This document shows, one piece after another, positions 34,127 through 42,415 of a stretch of DNA of 64,000 bases. Numbering within the stretch: position 1 is the first letter of the stretch; each line of letters starts with the position of its first letter. Under the pieces are notes generated by a model. That model was given only the letters and a program-made list of their open reading frames with translations, made no database searches and was not told where the DNA came from. The stretch covers positions 272,827-336,826 of the forward strand of contig NZ_VTTP01000001.1 in assembly GCF_008364845.1 (NCBI RefSeq), in the 5' to 3' direction. The stretch is from Actinotalea subterranea (lineage in GTDB: Bacteria > Actinomycetota > Actinomycetes > Actinomycetales > Cellulomonadaceae). The translations under genes were made by a program, and so were the position numbers.

Positions 34127-36048
34127 GCACGTGCCACGGCCCGGACCCGTCCGGCGCCGCCGTCACGACGGCGACCCGTGGGCGTCGGGTGCTGCTCGTC
34201 GGCAACCCGAACGTGGGCAAGTCGACCCTGTTCAACGGCCTCACGCGGGCGCGGCAGCGGGTCATGAACGCACCCGGTACGACGGTCGAGCTGCAGACGG
34301 GGTCGTGGCGGACGGCGGCCGGGGCGTTCGACGTCGTCGACCTGCCGGGGACGTACAGCCTCGTGGCCCGCTCGCCCGACGAGGCCGTCGTGGCCGACGC
34401 GCTCGCCGTCGCGGGGCCGGACGACGTGGTCGTGGTGGTGCTCGACGCGACGGCCCTCGCGCGGTCGTTGTACCTCCTCGCCCAGGTCGCGCGTGACGGG
34501 CGGCCGGTCGTCGTCGGCGTCACGATGCTCGACGTCGCGGCGGCGCACGGCACGCCTCTGGACAGGGACCGGCTCGAGGCGGAGCTCGGGGTGCCGGTCG
34601 TGCCCCTCGACCCGCGTGGCACGGGTGGGCGGGTACAGCTCGAGCGGATGCTCGTCGAGGGGGGCGTCGCCCCCGTGGAGGGCGCCGCGCGCGCCTGGGC
34701 GTCGCCGCGCCCGCACGCCGCGGCGACGCTGGCTCCCGATCTGGCCGAGGCCGAGGCGCTCTTCGCGTGGGTCGAGGACGTCACGCGCGCCCTCGCGCCA
34801 CCGACGCCGTCCCGCCGCACGCGGAGCGACGTCGCCGACCGCCTCCTCCTCAACCCGTGGGTGGGCCTGCCGGTCTTCCTCGCGACGATGTGGGCCCTGT
34901 TCGAGCTCGCGACGTCCGCGGCGGCGCCGGTGATGGACCTCGTGGGGACCTTCGTGGACGGGCCGCTGGCGGGTGCGGTGCGGACGGTCCTGGGCGGCTG
35001 GGCAGGGACGTGGGTCGAGGGGCTCGTCGTCGACGGCGTGCTCGCCGGGGTGGGGACCGTTGCGACCTTCGTCCCCCTCATGGCGATCATGTACACGGCT
35101 CTGTCGCTGCTCGAGGACAGCGGCTACATGGCGCGCGCGGCGTTCCTCGCGGACCGCGCCATGCGGTCGATCGGGCTCGACGGTCGCGCGATGCTGCCCC
35201 TCATCATCGGGTTCGGCTGCAACGTGCCGGCCATCGCGGCGACCCGCACCATCCCGGACGCCCGCCAGCGGCTCCTGACGGGCCTGCTCGTCCCGTGGAC
35301 GTCCTGCGCGGCGCGCCTGACCGTGTACGTGCTCCTTGCGGGCGCCTTCTTCCCCGACCACGCCGGGACCGCGATCTTCGGCATGTACGTGCTGAGCATC
35401 GTGCTGGTCGTGCTCGGTGGGCTCGCCCTGCGCCGGTCCCTGTTCCGAGACCTGCAGCACGACGCCCTGCTCCTGGTGCTGCCCGCCTACCAGCGCCCCC
35501 GGCTGCGGTCGATCGCCGCGTCCGTGTGGTCGCGGGTGCGTGCGTTCACGGCCAGGGCCGGCGGGATCATCGTGGTCACCCTGACCGTGGTGTGGGTGCT
35601 CATGGCCGTCCCCGCGGGCCCGGGCCACGCCGTCGCGGACGTGCCCGTCCAGCAGAGCCTCTACGGCCGGCTCGCCGAGGTCACGGCCCCGGTCTTCGCG
35701 CCGGCGGGCCTCGACGACTGGCACGTGACCGCGGCCCTTGCCACGGGCTTCGTCGCGAAGGAGGTCGTCGTCGGGTCGCTCGCGCAGTCGTTCGCCGTCG
35801 AGGACGGTGGCGGCGTCTCGCTCGGCGAGAACCTGCGCAGGACGTTCGACGCGTCGTCCGACGGTCACGGGGCTGCGGCGGCACTCGCCCTCATGGTGTT
35901 CGTGCTGGGGTACACACCGTGCCTCGCGACGGTCGCGGAGCAGCGACGCAGCTTCGGGCTGCGGTGGACGGTGGGGGCGGTCGCGGTGCAGCTCGTGGTC
36001 GCGTGGGTCCTGGCGGTCGTGGTGTTCCAGGTGGGGAGGCTCCTGTGA
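34123..36048 (+). CDS. feoB: Ferrous iron transport protein B
   Basis: A 641-residue Fe(II) uptake protein with an N-terminal G domain and a polytopic membrane domain. G1 is GNPNVGKST (residues 27-35), G2 lies in NAPGTTVELQTG, and G3 is DLPGTYSL. The usual G4 N-x-x-D appears as TMLD in VVGVTMLDVAAAHG, lacking the Asn. The membrane part has the gate motifs MLPLIIGFGCNVPAIAATR and a second FGMYVLSIVL block, ending in FVLGYTPCLATVAEQRR. It is coupled by overlaps to feoA before and the small Cys-rich gene after. Shorter than E. coli FeoB, but in the normal range for actinobacteria. Confidence 0.95.
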   Translation: MSTCHGPDPSGAAVTTATRGRRVLLVGNPNVGKSTLFNGLTRARQRVMNAPGTTVELQTGSWRTAAGAFDVVDLPGTYSLVARSPDEAVVADALAVAGPDDVVVVVLDATALARSLYLLAQVARDGRPVVVGVTMLDVAAAHGTPLDRDRLEAELGVPVVPLDPRGTGGRVQLERMLVEGGVAPVEGAARAWASPRPHAAATLAPDLAEAEALFAWVEDVTRALAPPTPSRRTRSDVADRLLLNPWVGLPVFLATMWALFELATSAAAPVMDLVGTFVDGPLAGAVRTVLGGWAGTWVEGLVVDGVLAGVGTVATFVPLMAIMYTALSLLEDSGYMARAAFLADRAMRSIGLDGRAMLPLIIGFGCNVPAIAATRTIPDARQRLLTGLLVPWTSCAARLTVYVLLAGAFFPDHAGTAIFGMYVLSIVLVVLGGLALRRSLFRDLQHDALLLVLPAYQRPRLRSIAASVWSRVRAFTARAGGIIVVTLTVVWVLMAVPAGPGHAVADVPVQQSLYGRLAEVTAPVFAPAGLDDWHVTAALATGFVAKEVVVGSLAQSFAVEDGGGVSLGENLRRTFDASSDGHGAAAALALMVFVLGYTPCLATVAEQRRSFGLRWTVGAVAVQLVVAWVLAVVVFQVGRLL

Positions 36049-36284
36049 GCACCCTGGCGCGCATGGTCGAGGAGATCCGGTCCGGCTCGACCGTCGACTC
36101 CGCAGCCGCCCGGCTCGGCATGCCTCCGGAGCTCGCCGAGGTCATGGTCGCCGAGCTCGCGCGGCTCGGCGTCGTCACCCCGCCCACAGCTCCCGGCCGC
36201 GCAGCCTGCGGGCCGACGTCCTGCACGCCGGACCCCGCATCACTGCGCTGCGCCGGCTGCCCGCTGGCCGGTCGCCGCCGCTGA
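36045..36284 (+). CDS. FeoC-like small winged-helix protein with Cys cluster
   Basis: A 79-residue protein whose GTG overlaps the feoB stop (GTGA). Residues ~1-46 fit a small winged helix (MVEEIRSGSTVDSAAARLGM, then PPELAEVMVAELARLGVV). The tail has four cysteines in CGPTSCTPDPASLRCAGC, a plausible iron-sulfur site as in FeoC. Position and layout support a FeoC-like role in FeoB regulation or stability; sequence similarity to enterobacterial FeoC is low. Confidence 0.72.
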   Translation: MSTLARMVEEIRSGSTVDSAAARLGMPPELAEVMVAELARLGVVTPPTAPGRAACGPTSCTPDPASLRCAGCPLAGRRR

Positions 36285-36467
36285 GCGACCGTCGAGAGCC
36301 GCGTCGCCACCAGCCGTGTGGCCTTCCTGGGACGGAGCACGTGCGGGCGTTGAGCGGGTCCGCGCACTGAACAGGTCAGGTCGCTGAGCGCCTCCCGTCG
36401 CCACATGCACGAGACCGCAGGCGTCCAGGCGCCCTCACGGGCGGCGGTCGACGCCGGGCGTGCACCG

Positions 36468-38303
36468 CTAGAACGGGAACTCCCCGACGCTGATCGCGTG
36501 CTCGTCGATCCCTGTCCCTGTCCCGAGACCGTCGCCACCGGACCTTGTCCCAGCACCGTCGCCACCGGATCCGGTCCGGCGGCCGGGCCGCGGCCTGCTC
36601 CCGGTCACCGATGGCGCCGCGTCCCACGGGACACCAGGGGCTCGCGGTGGCACCGAGACGTAGAGGTGCCCGGTTGGTGTGCGCAGCTCGAACGTGCCGG
36701 GCTCGGGTTGTTCGAGGCGGAACCCACCGTGCGTCTTCTCGAGATGGTGCGGACGACACAGCGGCCCGAGGTTGCCCACGGATGTGGTCCCGACGCGCCC
36801 GGCGGGCCCGTGGTCGCTGCCCAGCGCGGACGTCCCGTCGTGGACGACCTTGGACGCACCCTCGCCACCACGCACCGGTCCGCCGTCCGCGGGGGACGCG
36901 CACGTGCCGTCGCCGCCGAGCCTGACCTCACCCTCACTCTCCCCCGCACCCGCTCGCACAGGCGCGCGCTCGGTGGGGACCGCGGACGTGCCCGCGCCGC
37001 CGAACGGGATCGTGTGGTCAAGGTCGCACCTGGCCGACGGCACGGAGCACGTCGGTACGACACATGACGGGTGACGCGCGCGGACGAGTGCCGCCATCTC
37101 GGCCGGCGGCTTGTACCGGGTCCGCCCCACGTCGACGACAGCGCCGCTCGGACCATCGACCAGGAGTCGTCGCCACGTCCCCTCCGCCGCGATACGGCGT
37201 GCGACATCCGCACCGATCGGTCCGTACCCGGCGAGCTCGGCGGGCCGCTCGTCGATACCGAGCAGGGTCCCGACACCGACCGTGACCTGGATCTCCGACC
37301 GCCGCCGGGGCGCCCCAGCCCCACGCTCGTCCTCGGCAGACCGACGCGTCGCGACGCCGGTCCATCCCGTCGACCACGCGAAGGTCGCCATCGCGTCGAG
37401 CGCGTCCGCGCGCACCTGATCGGCCGTACGTGGATCGGATTCTCCCCGAGCGGCCACGGCGGCCGCCTGAAGCGTCGCGTCGAGCCGCACGGCGGCCTCC
37501 GCGGGCAGGATCGCCCGGACGCTGGCCATGCCGTCGGGCAGCACTCGGGGCCTCTCCACGCGGCGGCCACGAGCGGCGCGCTCATGCCGCTCCTGGGCGT
37601 CGCGCGGGTCGACCTCCGCGAGCGCCCGCGCGACGTCGCGCCGGAGCTGCCCGTGCGTCCGCCCGCCAGCGCCCGGGAGCACCGCGTCCTCCACCTGGAG
37701 GCTCACCTGCCACGGCACGTCGGCGAGGGCGTCCGAGATCAGCGCTGCCTTGCCCCAGTCGATCTCGCCTCGCTCGAGGGCATCGCCCGTCCGGCCCAAG
37801 GTGCGCGACATCGCGGCACCGCGCCGCACGAGCGCTGCCGCCGCCTGGCGGCTCACCCCGAGTCGCAGCGACAGCTCGCTCGGTGCTGCGCAGCGCTCCG
37901 TCACCGGCCCGACGGCGCTCGGCCACGCAGGGTTCATCGCCGGCCGCGCTGCCAGCTCTGCGGAAGCGCTCGCTGCGCGCGCCTTGGCCCACGCAGCGAC
38001 ACGCTCGAAGGCTGCCACGACCTCGACGAGGTCGAACTCACCCAGGCGAGCGACGTCGACCGAGGCGAGCCAACCGGCGAGCTCGGCACACCCCTCGAGG
38101 TGCGTAAGGCCTGCGACGACCCCGTCGTCGACCTCACCAGCCAGCTCGGCGGCCTCCGACCGGAGCCACGCGTCGTGCTCCGCGACATCGGCGGCACGGC
38201 GGGCCGCGAGATCGTCAGGCGGCGTACGCCCCTCCGGAGCTGTCGGCGGAACACGCACGGCAGCACCCCGAGGCACCGGCAGGCGTTCCACGTCTTCGAA
38301 CAT
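36468..38303 (-). CDS. DUF222 domain HNH endonuclease with SOS box at its start
   Basis: A 611-residue protein of the 13E12-like family. DUF222 spans about residues 30-370. The HNH nuclease follows, with CVVPTCSVPSARCDLDHTIP and NLGPLCRPHHLEKTHGGFRL. Between these halves of the HNH domain is an unusual ~76-residue insertion made of three imperfect repeats. The C-terminal ~45 residues are Gly/Arg-rich. The ATG at 38303 lies inside a perfect SOS box, and AAGAAT seven bases upstream could act as a leaderless -10. DNA damage induction is therefore likely. Whether the insertion still allows catalysis is unclear. Confidence 0.85.
   Translation of the reverse strand: MFEDVERLPVPRGAAVRVPPTAPEGRTPPDDLAARRAADVAEHDAWLRSEAAELAGEVDDGVVAGLTHLEGCAELAGWLASVDVARLGEFDLVEVVAAFERVAAWAKARAASASAELAARPAMNPAWPSAVGPVTERCAAPSELSLRLGVSRQAAAALVRRGAAMSRTLGRTGDALERGEIDWGKAALISDALADVPWQVSLQVEDAVLPGAGGRTHGQLRRDVARALAEVDPRDAQERHERAARGRRVERPRVLPDGMASVRAILPAEAAVRLDATLQAAAVAARGESDPRTADQVRADALDAMATFAWSTGWTGVATRRSAEDERGAGAPRRRSEIQVTVGVGTLLGIDERPAELAGYGPIGADVARRIAAEGTWRRLLVDGPSGAVVDVGRTRYKPPAEMAALVRARHPSCVVPTCSVPSARCDLDHTIPFGGAGTSAVPTERAPVRAGAGESEGEVRLGGDGTCASPADGGPVRGGEGASKVVHDGTSALGSDHGPAGRVGTTSVGNLGPLCRPHHLEKTHGGFRLEQPEPGTFELRTPTGHLYVSVPPRAPGVPWDAAPSVTGSRPRPGRRTGSGGDGAGTRSGGDGLGTGTGIDEHAISVGEFPF
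36774..37001. repeat. Imperfect triple repeat inserted in the HNH domain
   Basis: The encoded insertion has three related units: GAGTSAVPTERAPVRAGAGE, GDGTCASPADGGPVRGGEGA and DGTSALGSDHGPAGRVGTT. Spacing is ~24-27 residues, consistent with old tandem duplication in DNA. It separates the first HNH histidine region (DLDHTIPF) from NLGPLCRPHH. Confidence 0.6.
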
Positions 38304-38311
38304 ACGTTCGA
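38296..38311. promoter_or_regulatory. LexA SOS box
   Basis: TCGAACATACGTTCGA, a perfect copy of the actinobacterial LexA site TCGAAC-N4-GTTCGA. It covers the start codon of the DUF222-HNH gene and, if the message is leaderless, the transcription start. Confidence 0.85.
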
Positions 38312-38711
38312 TTCTTCCAGATCGAGGGGCCGAACACAACCAAATCCGGACAATCCACACCCCGTGGACAAACCTGGGGATCATGATCAGGGCGCTGGCT
38401 GGCCGGACAGCCCGGCTCCGCCCCGGAGAAGGCACTGCAGGCCGCCAGGTCACAGGTCACCAGGCACCCGGGTCCCAGGTCACCGCTCACCAGCTCCCCG
38501 CGTCGCCAAGGTCACCGGTCACCAGGTAGCCGGTTCGCCAGGTCACCAGGCAGGCGGGTCCAGTCACCCGGCCACCTCACCCCGCCCCAGCAACCACCCG
38601 CCACAGTCCCCAACCGCCCCGTGCGACGCACCCGTCAGTCATCCGACACCCGGGCCGGACATCCGAACGATGACCACCCGCGCACCGCGGCCCGCCTCCG
38701 GGCCCCGCCGG
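38304..38711. other. Intergenic region with GGTCAC repeats
   Basis: A 408-base gap between two genes on the same (minus) strand. It holds the HNH promoter with the SOS box at one end and a run of degenerate GGTCACC repeats (38447-38546) in the middle. No gene is convincing in either strand. Confidence 0.6.
38447..38546. repeat. Degenerate GGTCACC repeat cluster
   Basis: Six copies of GGTCAC (five of them AGGTCAC) within 100 bases, interspersed with CAGG and CACC units, upstream of the SOS-controlled HNH gene. Spacing is irregular. Confidence 0.55.
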
Positions 38712-40148
38712 TCAGCCGGCTCGCAGCGCAGCCCGGAGCCCGACGAGTCGCGACACCGCCTCGACGAGGACCTCCTCGCGCTTGACGAACGTGAACCGCA
38801 CGCGGCTCCGCATCGCCTGCGCAACCGCCGACCCCTCGGCGCAGAACGCACCGACCGGCACCGCGACGACGCCCACCAGGCCGGGCAGGCGGCGGCACAG
38901 CTCAACGCCGTCGATGCTGCCGCCCGGACCGCCGCGACCGTCACCGCCCGGCACATCACCCGGCCGACCGCCCGGCACACCACCCGGCACATCACCCGGC
39001 CGACCGCCCGCCACACCACCCCGCTCCCCGCCGCCCCGCGCGGTCCCACCACCTGGGACGATCCCCCCGCCACGCCCCACGGCCCGGTCGCCCTCGACCT
39101 CGCCCACCAGCGCACCGGCGTCGGCCACGACGAAGTAGGTCCCCTGGGGCACGACGACGTCGAACCCCGCCCGCACCAGGCCCTCGCACAGCAGGTCGCG
39201 GCGCGCGGCGAGCGAGCCACGCAACCCGGCGACGTACTCGCCCGTCCGTCCGTCGGCGTCGGCCAGCGCGGACGCGATCGCCGGCTGGAACGGCGCCCCG
39301 GACACGTAGGTGAGGAACTGCTTGACGGTCCGGACGGCGGTCACGAGCTCGGCCGGCCCGGTGACCCAGCCGATCTTCCACCCGGTGAAGGACAACGTCT
39401 TGCCCGACGACGAGATCGTGAGGGTCCGCCCGGCCATCCCGGGCAGGGTCGCCATCGGGACGTGCTCGACGCCGTCGTACGTCAGGTGCTCGTACACCTC
39501 GTCGGTCACGACCACCACGTCGTGCACGCGTGCGAGGCCCGCGAGCACCTCGAGCTCCGCGCGCGTCAAGACGGTCCCCGTCGGGTTGTGCGGGCTGTTG
39601 ACGAGCAGCACACGGGTCCGGTCGGTGAACGCGCGGGCCGCTGCGGCGACGTCGAGCCGGAAGCCCGCCCCTGCCTCGTCGGCGACCAGGCCGATCGTCA
39701 CGTGGCGCGCACCGGCCATCGCGATCACCGCCGCGTACGAGTCGTAGTAGGGCTCGAGGGTCACGACCTCGTCGCCCGGTCGCACGAGCGCGAGCACCGC
39801 GGCCGCGAGCGCCTCCGTCGCCCCGGTGGTGACCAGGACCTCGCTGTCAGGGTCGGGTCGCAGGCCGTAGGTGCGGTCCTGGTGCGCCGCGACGGCCTCG
39901 CGCAGCGCGACGGTTCCGCTCCCGGGCGGGTACTGGTTGTCGCCGGCGCGGATGGCGGCGACGGCCGCCTCGGCCACGTGGGCCGGGCCGTCGACGTCCG
40001 GGAAGCCCTGGCCGAGGTTGAGGGCGCCCGTGCGGGCCGCGAGCGCGGACATCTCCGCGAACACCGTCGGGCGCACCTCGCCGTCGGGGCGCAGCAGGCC
40101 GACGGCACGAGCGACGTCGGACCAGGGACCGTCGACCAGGGGTGCCAT
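38712..40148 (-). CDS. PLP-dependent aminotransferase (KAT/methionine aminotransferase-like) with Gly-rich insertion
   Basis: A 478-residue fold-type I aminotransferase of the class I/II group. It has NLGQGFPDVDGPAHVAEAAV, YPPGSGTVALREAVAAHQ, VLLVNSPHNPTGTVL and the PLP lysine in SSSGKTLSFTGWKIGWVTG. Similar enzymes use kynurenine or methionine/aromatic amino acids. A Gly/Pro/Arg-rich stretch of ~55 residues interrupts the C-terminal domain between YFVVADAGALVGEVEG and IDGVELCRRLPGLVGV. It is encoded by a 36-base tandem duplication. ATG 40148 is chosen because TACGCT lies six bases upstream; a GTG nine codons earlier is less likely. Confidence 0.87.
   Translation of the reverse strand: MAPLVDGPWSDVARAVGLLRPDGEVRPTVFAEMSALAARTGALNLGQGFPDVDGPAHVAEAAVAAIRAGDNQYPPGSGTVALREAVAAHQDRTYGLRPDPDSEVLVTTGATEALAAAVLALVRPGDEVVTLEPYYDSYAAVIAMAGARHVTIGLVADEAGAGFRLDVAAAARAFTDRTRVLLVNSPHNPTGTVLTRAELEVLAGLARVHDVVVVTDEVYEHLTYDGVEHVPMATLPGMAGRTLTISSSGKTLSFTGWKIGWVTGPAELVTAVRTVKQFLTYVSGAPFQPAIASALADADGRTGEYVAGLRGSLAARRDLLCEGLVRAGFDVVVPQGTYFVVADAGALVGEVEGDRAVGRGGGIVPGGGTARGGGERGGVAGGRPGDVPGGVPGGRPGDVPGGDGRGGPGGSIDGVELCRRLPGLVGVVAVPVGAFCAEGSAVAQAMRSRVRFTFVKREEVLVEAVSRLVGLRAALRAG
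38947..39018. repeat. 36-bp in-frame tandem duplication inside the aminotransferase
   Basis: Two adjacent 36-base copies, 38947-38982 and 38983-39018, differing at one base. On the minus strand they encode the 12-residue unit GGRPGDVPGGVP. Shorter fragments of the same pattern flank them. Confidence 0.75.
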
Positions 40149-40154
40149 GCGGTC

Positions 40155-40160
40155 AGCGTA
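40155..40160 (-). promoter_or_regulatory. Leaderless-type -10 hexamer for the aminotransferase
   Basis: TACGCT on the minus strand, six bases before ATG 40148. Confidence 0.45.
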
Positions 40161-40206
40161 GGTGGGCGCCGCCACGGCACAGCTGGGCGCCCTGCCCCGA
40201 CCGCAC

Positions 40207-41475
40207 CTACTCCCCCATACGCAGCCATCCGCCGCGCCGGTAGGCAGGCGTGCCGAGCCCGACGACGACGAACGCCACCAGGATGCTGCCCAGCATCACC
40301 CCGGTCATCGCGACGGCGTCACCGCCGAGCACGCCCACGAGCGGGCTGACCGTGCCCGCGAGACCGGCCTGGAGGAAGCCGATGGTCGCCGCAGCCGTCC
40401 CCGCGCGCTCGCCGCGACGCGTCATCGCGAGCGCCGACGCGTTGGACATCACGAAGCCGAGCATCGCGGTCGTGAGCCAGAGCGCCCCGACGAGGCCCGC
40501 GACGCCGCCCGCGTGCGTCGCCGCGACCGCCACCAGGCCCGCCGCGAGCACGGCGGTCACGGGGATGCCGAGCCGCAGGAGGCGTGTGGGCCCCGTCCGG
40601 CGCACGAGCGCGGCGTTGACCTGCGACCCCGTGACCATCGACGTCCCGCCGATCGCGAACACGAGCGCGAACTGCTGCGCGGTCAGGCCGTACTCCTGCC
40701 GCAGCACGAACGGCGACCCCGCGACGTAGCTCATGATCATCGCCATGCCGAGCCCGGGCACCACCGCGAGGGCGAGGAACCTCCTGTCGCGCAGCAGGTC
40801 GACGTAGCCGTGGAGCGACGTGCGCAGCCCGTGCGCGACGCGACGCTCGGGCGGGAGCGTCTCGGGCAGGAACAGGGCCATGACGACGACGAGCGCGGCT
40901 GCGAGGACCGCGAGGGCGACGAAGACCGCGCGCCACCCCCACTGCGCGGCGACGACGCTGCCGACGGTGGGCGCGAGCAGGGGTGCGACCGCGATCACGA
41001 GCATCAGCCGGGACATGAGCCGGGCCGCCTCGGCCCCGACGAACCGGTCGCGGATCACGGCCATCGCGACGACCGTCGCCCCCGAGCTCACGAGCCCCTG
41101 GAGGACCCGCAGCGTCGCGAGCTGCTCGATGCTCTGCGCGACCACGCACAGCAGGGAGATGACGACGTGGAGCCCGACGCCGACGAGCACGGGCAGGCGT
41201 CGGCCGAGCCGGTCCGACAGCGGCCCGACGATCAGCTGGCCCAGCGCCCCGCCGACGAGCATGCCCGTGATCGTGAACTGGGCGGCAGCCTCGGTCGTGC
41301 CGAGGTCCGCCGCGACCTCGGGCAAGGACGGCAGGTACATGTCGGTGGTCACGGCCGGCAGCAGCGTGAGCAGCCCGACGAGGAGGACGAAGCCCGCGGT
41401 CCGCTCGCGCACGGCCGGCGGTGCGTCGACGCCGCGCTCGTGCGCCGCGCCGCTCGGGCCCTGGGTGCTCGTCAC
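40207..41475 (-). CDS. Bcr/CflA family MFS drug efflux transporter
   Basis: A 422-residue, twelve-segment MFS protein. The family signature is TTDMYLPSLPEVAADLGTTE in helix 1, with GQLIVGPLSDRLGRRLPVL (motif A) in loop 2-3 and RVLQGLVSSGATVVAMAVIR in helix 4. Related proteins export bicyclomycin, sulfonamides or chloramphenicol. The GTG start has no ribosome binding site; CATACT lies seven bases upstream. Divergent from the SRAP gene. The actual substrate is unknown. Confidence 0.9.
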   Translation of the reverse strand: MTSTQGPSGAAHERGVDAPPAVRERTAGFVLLVGLLTLLPAVTTDMYLPSLPEVAADLGTTEAAAQFTITGMLVGGALGQLIVGPLSDRLGRRLPVLVGVGLHVVISLLCVVAQSIEQLATLRVLQGLVSSGATVVAMAVIRDRFVGAEAARLMSRLMLVIAVAPLLAPTVGSVVAAQWGWRAVFVALAVLAAALVVVMALFLPETLPPERRVAHGLRTSLHGYVDLLRDRRFLALAVVPGLGMAMIMSYVAGSPFVLRQEYGLTAQQFALVFAIGGTSMVTGSQVNAALVRRTGPTRLLRLGIPVTAVLAAGLVAVAATHAGGVAGLVGALWLTTAMLGFVMSNASALAMTRRGERAGTAAATIGFLQAGLAGTVSPLVGVLGGDAVAMTGVMLGSILVAFVVVGLGTPAYRRGGWLRMGE

Positions 41476-41563
41476 TCACGGAAGTATGACATCGGATCGA
41501 TTCGACCGCACCGGCGCCGGCGCCGGGTGCCGGATGTCAGGGGTGCGCGGCATGCTGACACCC

Positions 41564-42382
41564 ATGTGCGGTCGCTACGCCTCGTTCCGGAAGGCCCAGG
41601 AGCTCGCCGCGGCGTTCGACGTCGCCCCTGAGGCCATCGCCGAGGACGCGCTCGGCCTCCCGGCGTCGTGGAACGTCGCGCCGACCGACCCCGTGCGCGT
41701 CGTCGTCGAGCGCGCGCCCCGTCCCACGGGGCCCGGGGCGTCGCCCGGGTCCGAGGAGTCGTCGCGGGCCAAGGAGCACGGGGCCGACGGCGCCGCGGAG
41801 CGGTCGCTGCGCCTCGCCCGGTGGGGCCTCGTCCCCGGCTGGGCGAAGGACCCGTCCGTGGGCGCACGCATGATCAACGCCCGCGTCGAGTCGCTCGTCG
41901 AGAAGCCCGCGTTCCGCAAGGCCGTGGTCGCCCGGCGCTGCCTCGTCCCCGCCGAGGGCTACTTCGAGTGGCGCAAGCCCGCGGCGGGCGCACCGAGCCG
42001 CACGCCCAAGCAGCCGTTCTGGATCCACCCGGACGACGGCAGGCCGCTGGCCTTCGCGGGGCTCTACGAGTTCTGGCGGGACCGGTCACGCGCCGACGAC
42101 GACCCGCTGCGATGGCTCGTCACCACGACGATCATCACGGGCGGCGCCCCGACCGACGACCCCGCGCTCGCCGAGATCCACGACCGCCGGCCCGTCGTGC
42201 TCGCCCCCGAGCACTGGGCCGCCTGGCTCGACCCGCACCAGGACGACGCCGAGGCCGCCGTCGCGCTGCTGCACGGCCCGGCACCCCGCCTCGTCCCGAC
42301 GCCCGTCTCGACCACGGTGAACAGCGTGCGGTCCGACGGTCCCGAGCTCATCGAGCCGGTCGACCTCGACACCGCAGGCTGA
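41564..42382 (+). CDS. SOS response-associated peptidase (SRAP/YedK/HMCES family)
   Basis: A 272-residue SRAP protein that cross-links to abasic sites in single-stranded DNA and protects them. The start is fixed by MCGRYAS: Cys2 becomes the N-terminal nucleophile after Met removal. Other active-site elements are PASWNVAPTDPV (Asn), RMINARVESLVEKPAFR, LVPAEGYFEW (Glu) and LAEIHDRRPVVL (His). A ~20-residue Ser/Glu-rich segment (GPGASPGSEESSRAKEHGAD) is inserted before LRLARWGLVPGW. No LexA box is seen in its promoter, despite the name of the family. Confidence 0.93.
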   Translation: MCGRYASFRKAQELAAAFDVAPEAIAEDALGLPASWNVAPTDPVRVVVERAPRPTGPGASPGSEESSRAKEHGADGAAERSLRLARWGLVPGWAKDPSVGARMINARVESLVEKPAFRKAVVARRCLVPAEGYFEWRKPAAGAPSRTPKQPFWIHPDDGRPLAFAGLYEFWRDRSRADDDPLRWLVTTTIITGGAPTDDPALAEIHDRRPVVLAPEHWAAWLDPHQDDAEAAVALLHGPAPRLVPTPVSTTVNSVRSDGPELIEPVDLDTAG

Positions 42383-42415
42383 CGCGCCGCGGGCTGACAC
42401 GCAGCGACCTGCCGC

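Noticed and set aside
38296-38320. T-loop-like GTTCGATTC as part of a tRNA
   Set aside because: It is part of the LexA palindrome; no acceptor or anticodon stem can be drawn around it.
36774-39110. Repeat cluster as a mobile element or CRISPR array
   Set aside because: The repeats differ in sequence and length, are partly coding, have no regular spacers, and there is no transposase, Cas gene or target-site duplication.
37071-40349. A 1092-codon open frame on the plus strand
   Set aside because: Antisense to the DUF222-HNH and aminotransferase genes, with His/Arg/Asp-rich, motif-free translation.
41476-41563. LexA box upstream of the SRAP (SOS-associated) gene
   Set aside because: The gap holds TCGATTCGAC-like sequence but no TCGAAC-N4-GTTCGA site; SRAP proteins are named for association and are not always LexA targets.
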